From positions 1 to 6,799 of the forward strand of contig JAESSU010000001.1 in NCBI GenBank assembly GCA_016763955.1: 6,799 bases of DNA. Direction: 5' to 3'. Within the stretch, counting starts at the first letter, position 1. Every line of letters starts with the position of its first letter. A model generated the notes under the pieces. It was not told the DNA's origin. It ran no database searches and saw only the letters and a program-made list of their open reading frames with translations. Shown piece by piece: positions 1 to 6,799 of the stretch. The position numbers and the translations under genes are program-made. The stretch is from Phycisphaeraceae bacterium (lineage in GTDB: Bacteria; Planctomycetota; Phycisphaerae; Phycisphaerales; Phycisphaeraceae).

Positions 1-36
1 AATTGTCTTGGCGAGCCGTGTCGTGTCGACACGAAA

Positions 37-51
37 TTGACCGTAGGTCAA
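37..51. promoter_or_regulatory. Operator-like perfect dyad, copy 1
   Basis: TTGACCGTAGGTCAA has perfect 6-bp arms (TTGACC/GGTCAA) around a 3-bp centre. This size and symmetry are typical of sites bound by dimeric helix-turn-helix repressors such as the TetR family, but no regulator gene is in the window, so the binder is unknown. The same arms recur at 91-105. Confidence 0.5.
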
Positions 52-90
52 AATGTTGCACCCAAAATACTTTGCAAGCTGATTTAACAG

Positions 91-105
91 TTGACCGACG
101 GTCAA
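91..105. promoter_or_regulatory. Operator-like perfect dyad, copy 2
   Basis: TTGACCGACGGTCAA has the same 6-bp arms as the dyad at 37-51 and differs only in the central bases. The two centres are 54 bp apart, about five helical turns, so a bound pair would lie on nearly the same DNA face. Both copies are followed by AAAT on the plus strand. I found no convincing -10 box beside either copy. Confidence 0.5.
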
Positions 106-207
106 AATCAGGCTGACACAGCCCCGCTCGCCAAGACAGGGGATTACATACGTTTGCCCTGCTAAATACAAGAGAAACCGCATGTCGTTTGATCTTGAAG
201 GATTTTA

Positions 208-2271
<2,064 letters not shown>

Positions 2272-2276
2272 CAACC

Positions 2277-2306
2277 AAAAAAGAAACCCGGGGTCTAAAG
2301 CCCCCG
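2277..2306 (-). terminator. Putative intrinsic terminator between the DUF3553-like gene and ligA
   Basis: Read on the minus strand, CGGGG (2306-2302) can pair with CCCCG (2293-2289) across an 8-nt loop, followed by GG, TTT, C and TTTTTT. The short stem is entirely G/C and the interrupted T-run begins two bases after it, as in a rho-independent terminator. It would end or attenuate transcripts from the DUF3553-like gene before ligA. The stem is only 5 bp, and its first arm lies in the loop of an overlapping hairpin at 2295-2314. Confidence 0.5.
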
Positions 2307-2314
2307 TGCTTTAG
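2295..2314. repeat. 7-bp stem-loop overlapping the putative terminator
   Basis: CTAAAGC (2295-2301) and GCTTTAG (2308-2314) are perfect inverted arms around a 6-nt loop. On the minus strand the loop reads ACGGGG and is complementary to the CCCCG just downstream. The two stems are therefore probably alternatives, or less likely a tight pseudoknot. It could also be a copy of a dispersed intergenic repeat, which one window cannot show. Confidence 0.55.
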
Positions 2315-2352
2315 TTTGTTCAAAAATAGGTGTCTTGTGTTACGTTATAAAA

Positions 2353-2964
2353 TCACGCGGTGATGGCTTTGCGCAAGTCGTTAAGTGCGCCGTTGGGCCA
2401 TGTTTGATTTTGCATTTCGATTAGTAGTGGTCGCTTGTTATCGCGTTTGATCGTGCGAACCATTTCCAATAGATGTTTGCCCCGAACGTAGAGATAGCGA
2501 GAGAAAGCTTGTTCTAGATCATGACGGGTAAATTGGGTCAATGGATCGTTCATGCTCGTTTGTCGCATAGCCCAATCTAGCAGGGAACGTGGATTCTCTG
2601 CGGTGTATTGGTAGTCTTCAAGCGTGCGTTGGAGCCGTGTAAAGATCTCGGTAAAGGGATCCGTTAGTGACTCGGGCAAAGCCGTGAGATCGTTTTTTTT
2701 CTGCCCCTGCTGAGCTTCCAGATTTGAAAGCCAGTCAGTCGAATTTGCAGTATTCATATTGTCAGTTGCCTTTTCCTTGGCGATTAGTTGGATCACCGCG
2801 GTGTTGAGAGTGACCTTGCCATGGTTTTTGAACATGATGACCAGCCGCTGGCCATCTTTGCCGTTGTATCGAACAAGTGATGCTTGTCGAACCTCGCCAT
2901 CGCCCCACTGAGGGCGCAAGGGATGTCTGACAAAATCGCCAGGATTAAACTGTGGCTGGTTCAC
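2353..2964 (-). CDS. DUF3553-like protein with an unrecognised helical C-terminal region
   Basis: A 203-aa, probably cytoplasmic protein with no signal peptide or membrane segment. Residues 7-62 carry PGDFVRHPLRPQWGDGEV, then a strand-rich stretch ending FKNHGKVTLN, which matches my memory of the DUF3553 pattern (PGDxVRHPxxPxWGxGxV...NFEHAGK). This is a small beta-barrel-type domain distantly like CarD/Tudor folds; its function is not established. Residues 63-100 are polar and likely a linker. Residues 101-203 look alpha-helical, with LLDWAMRQ and FSRYLYVRGKHLLEMVRTI, and I do not recognise them. The start is GTG at 2964-2962: no ATG lies nearby in frame and the domain begins at once, but there is no Shine-Dalgarno. 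A promoter-like pair at 3034-3061 would give a leader of about 60 nt. It diverges from sppA and precedes ligA on the same strand. The reading frame is secure; the family assignment is moderate. Confidence 0.85.
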   Translation of the reverse strand: MNQPQFNPGDFVRHPLRPQWGDGEVRQASLVRYNGKDGQRLVIMFKNHGKVTLNTAVIQLIAKEKATDNMNTANSTDWLSNLEAQQGQKKNDLTALPESLTDPFTEIFTRLQRTLEDYQYTAENPRSLLDWAMRQTSMNDPLTQFTRHDLEQAFSRYLYVRGKHLLEMVRTIKRDNKRPLLIEMQNQTWPNGALNDLRKAITA

Positions 2965-3033
2965 AAAAAAGTTCCAATATAATTGGGTCTTGACACGAGC
3001 CTCTACCTTGCAGAAGCCCGAATTCAGTCACAC

Positions 3034-3061
3034 ATGATACAGTGGTCGTGATCAATGACAA
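3034..3061 (-). promoter_or_regulatory. Sigma70-type promoter for the DUF3553-like gene
   Basis: On the minus strand, TTGTCA (3061-3056, five of six matches to TTGACA) is followed after 16 bp by TATCAT (3039-3034, five of six matches to TATAAT). Transcription should start near 3027, leaving a leader of about 60 nt before the GTG at 2964. Confidence 0.5.
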
Positions 3062-3089
3062 CGTGAGGGGCAAAAAACCAGTCGACACG

Positions 3090-3116
3090 TTGCATATCAG
3101 CCCATTGCTTTATACC
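3090..3116 (+). promoter_or_regulatory. Weak candidate promoter for sppA
   Basis: TTGCAT (3090-3095) and TATACC (3111-3116) each match four of six consensus bases, but the spacing is only 15 bp, shorter than ideal. It is the best plus-strand candidate in the divergent gap and would give a leader of about 50 nt. Confidence 0.25.
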
Positions 3117-3158
3117 GTTTACAGTCGATCCTTATTCCATCAACCAAGCCATCTAATC

Positions 3159-3163
3159 GGGAG
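3159..3163 (+). promoter_or_regulatory. Shine-Dalgarno for sppA
   Basis: GGGAG lies 8 nt before the ATG at 3172 and fixes that start. It is the clearest ribosome-binding site in the window; most of the other genes here lack one. Confidence 0.6.
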
Positions 3164-3171
3164 CAACCCCC

Positions 3172-4284
3172 ATGTCAGAGCAAGGTCCAAACCAATCTTC
3201 TAATCAACCCCCACGGCCAATGCGTCCAAATGGACAAACACCTCCACCCCCGCCTCCGGGTTATATGCCGATGTATCCAGGCCCACAGAAGTCCAATGGC
3301 ACCTCTGGTGGCGGGGGCATGACTCTTTTACGTCGGGTATTTACCGGCTTGATGGCAACGTTTTTGACCTTCTCCGTTTTGATGAACATTTATTTTGGGG
3401 CCTACTTCGCCTCAACGGTTGCAGGCCCCACCGAAGCCCATTATTCAGGAACAGATGCCGCAAACCGAATCGTGATCCTACCCATTAAGGGGGCGATTGA
3501 TTCGGATACAGTAAGCTATGTCGATAAAGCCCTACGTGCCTTACGTGCCAAAAAACCACGGGCACTGATCCTTCGCATTAACTCACCGGGTGGCGGCGTT
3601 AACGCTTCAGACCAAATATGGCATGCCGTGATGCAGTTTAAACAGGACACACAAATCCCTGTCATCTCCAGCTTTGGAGGCATCGCAGCCAGTGGCGGGT
3701 ATTACATCGCTTCTGCCACTGACTATATCATCGCAGAACCCACCTGCATCACCGGCAGCATCGGCGTGATTGCCCAAGCCTTCACACTCGATCGCTTGAT
3801 GGACAAAATCGGTGTCACCCCTGAAACCATCGTCTCCACCGACTCAACCCAAAAAGACACGCTCAACACCTTCCGTCCTTGGAAAGATGCTGACCGTAAG
3901 GAGTTACGAGATATTCTAGATAGTGCTTACGACCGATTCATTCAAATTGTAGATGACGCGCGTCCGGACTTGGATCTTGAACAGGTCCGCAAGCTCGCAA
4001 CCGGAGCACCTTACACCACCGCCCAAGCACTTGAGAATAAACTCGTAGATGCTCAGGGGTATCTAGGCGAAGCCATCGCACATGTCCTGACGCTCATATC
4101 CTTACCCGCTGGCAGTGATCCAAAAGTCACCGTGATTCAGCAACATTCGCCCTTTGGCTTTCTGGGCCCGATGGGTCAACAGTCAAACACCCCCCTGACG
4201 ACCCTGTTTAACAGTGAAAAGATTCGTGGTTTAGCGGGCGATCTTGCCATGCCCCAACTGGAATATCGAATGGTTTTGGAATAA
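3172..4284 (+). CDS. sppA: Membrane-anchored signal peptide peptidase SppA, S49 family
   Basis: A 370-aa single-domain S49 protease; family members cut leftover signal peptides in or near the membrane. Residues 1-50 are disordered, rich in Pro, Gly, Gln and Asn, with six prolines in a row (24-29), and probably cytoplasmic. Residues 54-81 form one transmembrane anchor (GLMATFLTFSVLMNIYFGAY). The catalytic domain (about 98-310) is then expected outside the membrane. It has RINSPGGGVNASDQIW (135-150), the nucleophile S174 in IAASGGYY, the GSIGVI motif (195-200) and the general base K228 in STQKDT. The dyad spacing of 54 residues is close to the 52 known in Bacillus SppA. The tail (about 315-370) is not conserved in any way I recognise. 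The ATG start has GGGAG 8 nt upstream. It is transcribed alone, divergent from the DUF3553-like gene, with 657 bp of non-coding DNA after it. The single-domain form assigns the family firmly; its substrates here are unknown. Confidence 0.95.
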   Translation: MSEQGPNQSSNQPPRPMRPNGQTPPPPPPGYMPMYPGPQKSNGTSGGGGMTLLRRVFTGLMATFLTFSVLMNIYFGAYFASTVAGPTEAHYSGTDAANRIVILPIKGAIDSDTVSYVDKALRALRAKKPRALILRINSPGGGVNASDQIWHAVMQFKQDTQIPVISSFGGIAASGGYYIASATDYIIAEPTCITGSIGVIAQAFTLDRLMDKIGVTPETIVSTDSTQKDTLNTFRPWKDADRKELRDILDSAYDRFIQIVDDARPDLDLEQVRKLATGAPYTTAQALENKLVDAQGYLGEAIAHVLTLISLPAGSDPKVTVIQQHSPFGFLGPMGQQSNTPLTTLFNSEKIRGLAGDLAMPQLEYRMVLE

Positions 4285-4496
4285 CCCCCCATGGGCAAAC
4301 CCCTCGTCAATAGAACTTGTCCTGTCGCTTTTGTCTGCAGCAACTTGTTTTAGGACTCCAAAAACGTCATTAACGCGGTCAAAATCACTCCTGATGGGTA
4401 TAAAGTCATATTCATAGCCTTATTCCTTGGGATTTGCGTACAACTTAATACTGGATTGCATTATATTCCCTATCTCAAAGTAAATTCATTAATTAT

Positions 4497-4514
4497 GTAA
4501 TTTATTAAAATTAC
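4497..4514. repeat. AT-rich hairpin
   Basis: GTAATTT and AAATTAC are perfect 7-bp arms around an ATTA loop. The stem is almost all A/T and so only weakly stable; no T-run of terminator type follows. Confidence 0.4.
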
Positions 4515-4521
4515 CCTTTGC

Positions 4522-4583
4522 CTCTAATCGCTGTTTTGTTTATGATTAATAAAGCTAGGTTGCAACACTTACAACGATTAGAG
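4522..4583. repeat. 9-bp inverted repeat spanning 62 bp
   Basis: CTCTAATCG (4522-4530) and CGATTAGAG (4575-4583) are perfect arms. After one mismatch the pairing continues for three bases (TGT with ACA), giving 12 of 13 paired. The interior is 36 bp of AT-rich DNA. It could be a structured RNA or the ends of a short element. Confidence 0.45.
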
Positions 4584-4720
4584 TTTGAAATCAGATTCCA
4601 GTCCAAAAAGTTCGTCAAGCAACAGGTTAGAAAAAGTAAGATGGTTTGAAATGATGTGTCGTCAATGTAACTAGCCAATGAGATTTTAATCTGTAATCTT
4701 TGGGGATTCAAAAGCTAGTG

Positions 4721-4760
4721 TGATTGACAAATTAGCCTTGGTTTTCACGAGAGTCAATCA
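4721..4760. repeat. 8-bp inverted repeat
   Basis: TGATTGAC (4721-4728) and GTCAATCA (4753-4760) are perfect arms with 24 bp between. An A-rich run (GAAAAAA) follows on the plus strand. It is too loose for a terminator and could be an operator pair or a chance match. Confidence 0.35.
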
Positions 4761-4846
4761 GAAAAAATCATTTCACCATGTTCCTTAAAGTAAAATAGAA
4801 CCTCTGAATTTTAAACCTTTTCAGGTGATTTAAAAACAAACGTTTT

Positions 4847-4879
4847 CCGCAAAGACTCTCAGAAAAATCGTCTAAGCGG
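4847..4879. repeat. Interrupted stem-loop upstream of the CGDC membrane protein gene
   Basis: CCGC-AA-AGAC pairs with GTCT-AA-GCGG: two 4-bp helices with a symmetric two-by-two internal loop and a 13-nt apical loop. It ends 62 bp before the ATG at 4942 and could be a leader structure if transcription starts upstream. Confidence 0.35.
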
Positions 4880-4941
4880 CTGTAAGAATTTAAAGATCGA
4901 TAATGTTTTTTTAGCAGTGTAGATGCTGCGGGGTAACGAAC

Positions 4942-5448
4942 ATGAATTTACGTGAATGGATGAACCAAAACTCAGCTGCAGTCACCATTATTGCAGTTGT
5001 TCTACTATTAATTTCACTGGGTGTCATTATTATGACACTAACACCTAACAATCCATCTCGGATTGTGGATGTCTATTTTATGGATACAGCTGACGAAGCA
5101 CTATTTACTGCTAAGTCAGACCAACTGCCTCCTGTCACAGCTCCTTCGGGCAAAGAAGGCGTGCGGGCGTTTGTGTTCTCTTGCGGCGACTGTGGTGACA
5201 AAGCCAGCCAATTTGTCGGATGGCTCGAAACCTACACCGCAGAAGCTAAAGCAGCAATCAGTGCTCCTATGGACGATCCCGAAGCCGGCATGGCTAGCTA
5301 TGAACTCATCGAAAACGGCCACATGGTCTGCGATCCAGTCAGTAAACGCTGGGTCATGGCCAACAGCGAACATGGCTTCAAAATCATGGATATGATCCAA
5401 ACCAAATGTGGCGAAGGCATGCCCACACCTTGCTTCCCCGGCCGCTAA
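4942..5448 (+). CDS. Single-pass membrane protein of unknown function with a CGDC motif
   Basis: A 168-aa protein that I cannot assign to a named family. A short N-terminal segment (1-12) precedes one hydrophobic helix at about 13-33 (VTIIAVVLLLISLGVIIM), so the rest is probably outside the cytoplasmic membrane. The soluble part opens with IVDVYFMDTADEALFTAKSD (41-60), then PPVTAPSGKEGVRAFVFSCG, with C81 and C84 as a C-G-D-C pair. Further cysteines are C130, C156 and C164. Five cysteines in an exported domain suggest disulfides or metal binding, but no thioredoxin fold is evident. I loosely recall similar proteins in Phycisphaerae, whose N-termini sometimes look prepilin-like; this one lacks a clear prepilin cleavage site. 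The ATG has only a GGGG run 8 nt upstream. A strong terminator begins about 30 nt after the stop, so this is the last gene of its transcript. Residues 36-104 look most conserved by composition. Confidence 0.88.
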   Translation: MNLREWMNQNSAAVTIIAVVLLLISLGVIIMTLTPNNPSRIVDVYFMDTADEALFTAKSDQLPPVTAPSGKEGVRAFVFSCGDCGDKASQFVGWLETYTAEAKAAISAPMDDPEAGMASYELIENGHMVCDPVSKRWVMANSEHGFKIMDMIQTKCGEGMPTPCFPGR

Positions 5449-5478
5449 TCACTTAGCAAGCCACAACACAAATCTCAC

Positions 5479-5510
5479 AAACCGTCATCCACATGGGTGA
5501 CGGTTTTTTT
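5479..5510 (+). terminator. Strong rho-independent terminator after the CGDC membrane protein gene
   Basis: AAACCGTCATCC (5479-5490) pairs with GGGTGACGGTTT (5495-5506) across an ACAT loop: 12 pairs including one G-T wobble, with the T-run continuing to 5510. It lies 30 nt after the stop codon at 5448 and separates this gene from the downstream lipoprotein gene. Confidence 0.92.
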
Positions 5511-5636
5511 ATATGATCATGATACCTAATGGCAAAGGGGCATTCTGCAATCTCGACTTAAACCCCAATGCAATTAGCCAAGCAGACATCACTGACTAAA
5601 CCGACATCCACATTTTCTCTAGTTAGCAGACTTCCC

Positions 5637-6799
5637 ATGATCAACCTTATCACCCCAAAGCCAATCCCTATAAAAACGAACCTCCTTTGCCTCTTAACCC
5701 TATCCTTTGGAATCCTACTGCCGGGGCTCACGGGTTGTGTCACGTCCTCCAAAAAAGTCACTTATCCCGTCGCTGTGATGTTGCAAAAAGATCAGACTCC
5801 AAGTGTGCGTTTGCGAGCTGCACGTCAAGCAGAAAAGGAGATACCTAATGACCCCAAACGCATTGCTGCTTTGCAGACACTCGTCTGGGATTTTGGCCAT
5901 CCCCAAACATTACGACACTATGCTATCGATCAACTCATTGAACATGACGAAGCAAGCTTCCGTAAGCAAATGCACCGACGCATCGTTCAAGTGAACAACT
6001 GGGGAACCATTGAGTATCTGTTTAAAGTCTCTATCGACCGAGGTTGGGGCGATAGCTTCACCCCCACCGTCGTCCGACAATATGCTCGACATGTCAAAGG
6101 GATCAAAGAAGAAGACCGCCCAGAACGAGAGATGCTTTTAGCAATGCATCCTGACCAAAGCATTGAACAAACCGTCTACCAAGTCTTTATCGACGCAGGC
6201 AAAGAAGACAAAATTATCAGTCAGGCGGACGCTTGGGATTTGCTAGCACGCATCTGCACCAAAGAACAGTTGCTTACTTACCTAGAGACTGCCCCGTCAA
6301 ATACAGCCATGGTCATTGACCTTAAAGCAGCTGCCCGTGACCTGAACATCATCGCGTTTAACAAGGAAGGCAACCTTTGGCTTAGCTACCTGCGAAAACC
6401 CCAACACACGCTTTACTGGAACCAACTCAAAACCATCATTGCCTCACTAAGCGATCTCCAAAAACAAGACCTTAAACTCCGACACCTTGCCCCCCTGCTA
6501 TCCGCATCTGCTCAAGAATTGCAAGCCACACGGATGGACCTCATTAGCAGCATCAATACGTTTGTAAACAGCCAAAAGCACCATCTCAAAAGCGCGACCT
6601 ATGATGGCGGATCAGCAGACCATCCCCAAGAATTTAGCCAGTGCGTAGACCAACTTAAATGGCCTGACCTATTAGTCATCAACCAAATCATCACCGCAAT
6701 GCAAACCCATTCTGTGACGAGCAACCTATTTATTTATGCTGACCAAGATAAAGCAGACACCCGCACGGAATATGGCGGGACCCTTCGCAAAGACCAGGG
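5637..6799 (+). CDS. Putative lipoprotein of unknown function, partial at the right edge
   Basis: Open for 387 codons with no stop before the window ends. From ATG 5637 the N-terminus is a lipoprotein signal: a lysine-containing n-region (1-14), a hydrophobic core (15-30, LLCLLTLSFGILLPG) and a lipobox LTGC with the lipidated cysteine at C34. Residue +2 is V, not Asp. The mature part is largely alpha-helical. Stretches such as SVRLRAARQAEKEI (56-69) and PQTLRHYAIDQLIEH (89-103) look like HEAT-type helical pairs. Around 363-381 (SNLFIYADQDKADTRTEYGG) the texture changes, and another domain may begin there. I do not recognise a family. An in-frame ATG at 5568 (23 codons earlier, after a TAA at 5559) is possible, but it would bury the signal peptide, so 5637 is preferred; neither has a Shine-Dalgarno. 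A terminator just upstream implies its own promoter, which I could not find. Confidence 0.88.
   Translation, partial: MINLITPKPIPIKTNLLCLLTLSFGILLPGLTGCVTSSKKVTYPVAVMLQKDQTPSVRLRAARQAEKEIPNDPKRIAALQTLVWDFGHPQTLRHYAIDQLIEHDEASFRKQMHRRIVQVNNWGTIEYLFKVSIDRGWGDSFTPTVVRQYARHVKGIKEEDRPEREMLLAMHPDQSIEQTVYQVFIDAGKEDKIISQADAWDLLARICTKEQLLTYLETAPSNTAMVIDLKAAARDLNIIAFNKEGNLWLSYLRKPQHTLYWNQLKTIIASLSDLQKQDLKLRHLAPLLSASAQELQATRMDLISSINTFVNSQKHHLKSATYDGGSADHPQEFSQCVDQLKWPDLLVINQIITAMQTHSVTSNLFIYADQDKADTRTEYGGTLRKDQ

Larger units (their letters stand above)
4..138. repeat. 135-bp symmetric inverted-repeat element (MITE-like or composite operator)
   Basis: The two ends are perfect 13-bp inverted repeats, TGTCTTGGCGAGC at 4-16 and its complement at 126-138. 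Inside each end lies a 20-bp stretch, then a 15-bp dyad (37-51 and 91-105). Both dyads are exactly 27 bp from the element's centre at position 71. Aligning the left 48 bp with the reverse complement of the right 48 bp gives 37 identities (13/13, 10/20 and 14/15). Extra palindromes sit at 21-34 (TCGTGTCGACACGA, perfect) and 111-123 (GGCTG-ACA-CAGCC). The TG...CA termini resemble many insertion-sequence ends, so a miniature inverted-repeat element is one reading. No target duplication is visible (AAT on the left, GGG on the right), and only three bases of left flank are available. A multi-site operator for a gene beyond the left edge is the alternative. Positions 139-207, between the element and the end of ligA, show nothing recognisable. 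Confidence 0.7.
4285..4941. other. AT-rich intergenic region without a convincing gene
   Basis: No open frame here has both a credible start and protein-like composition. From 4441 to 4920 the GC content is about 32% (154 of 480 bases by hand count), against about 50% in the neighbouring genes. It contains four inverted repeats, listed separately. TTGACA occurs at 4724-4729 without a -10 box at the right distance. GATAAT at 4899-4904 could be a -10 box for the gene at 4942 but has no -35 partner. No intrinsic terminator for sppA is obvious. It could hold a small RNA, a decayed element or long leaders; the sequence does not decide. Confidence 0.6.

Noticed and set aside
2990..2995. Perfect TTGACA on the plus strand in the divergent gap
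   Set aside because: No -10-like hexamer occurs 15-19 bp downstream.
3081..3089. GTCGACACG shared with the palindrome at 21-34
   Set aside because: A single 9-base match between two places in a window this size is compatible with chance and has no matching flanks.
4291..4353. 20-codon ORF starting 7 bp after the sppA stop
   Set aside because: No Shine-Dalgarno, no recognisable composition; the ATG falls in a CCCATGGG palindrome that could easily occur by chance.
4354..4500. 48-codon open stretch in the same frame, with a hydrophobic segment, as a possible gene remnant
   Set aside because: It has no start codon in a sensible place and no similarity I recognise; short open stretches are expected in AT-rich DNA.
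4511..4711. 66-codon minus-strand ORF in the AT-rich gap
   Set aside because: Low-complexity composition (runs of I, L, N, S), no Shine-Dalgarno or promoter, and it spans the inverted repeat at 4522-4583.
5116..5400. 94-codon minus-strand ORF opposite the CGDC membrane protein gene
   Set aside because: It mirrors a well-supported plus-strand gene and has no independent start signals.

Overview
The window looks like chromosomal DNA from a Planctomycetota-like bacterium, possibly of the Phycisphaerae. The clues are a DUF3553-like 'PGDFVRHP.RPQWG' protein, a single-pass membrane protein of a type I loosely associate with that class, the style of LigA, and long gaps with few Shine-Dalgarno sites. 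This placement rests on recalled family resemblance, not on a search. Coding DNA is near 50% GC where I counted it. The gap at about 4441-4920 is only about 32% GC.

Layout from left to right. Positions 4-138 form a compact, nearly symmetric inverted-repeat element: 13-bp perfect ends, two 15-bp dyads of the form TTGACCGNNGGTCAA placed symmetrically about the centre, and two further small palindromes. Next, on the minus strand, is ligA (NAD+-dependent DNA ligase, complete, 208-2259). Upstream of ligA on the same strand is a 203-aa protein with a DUF3553-like N-terminus (2353-2964). The 93-nt gap between these two genes holds a G/C-rich hairpin with a T-run that overlaps a second hairpin, so read-through into ligA may be limited or regulated.

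The 207-bp gap 2965-3171 is a divergent control region. It has a good minus-strand sigma70-type promoter for the DUF3553-like gene and, on the plus strand, the start of sppA (3172-4284), a membrane-anchored S49 signal peptide peptidase with its Ser/Lys dyad intact. A 657-bp AT-rich gap without a convincing gene follows, carrying four inverted repeats. After it come a 168-aa single-pass membrane protein of unknown function with a CGDC motif (4942-5448), a strong intrinsic terminator (5479-5510), and a putative lipoprotein that runs off the right edge (5637 onward).

Functionally, ligA seals nicks in replication and repair. The DUF3553-like protein may share its transcript but has no known job. 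SppA, the CGDC membrane protein and the lipoprotein are all predicted to act at the cell envelope. They are not obviously one operon: a large gap separates the first two and a terminator separates the last two. I see no clear defence system, CRISPR array, rRNA or tRNA. The least explained items are the symmetric element at the left edge, the AT-rich gap, and the two envelope proteins of unknown function.
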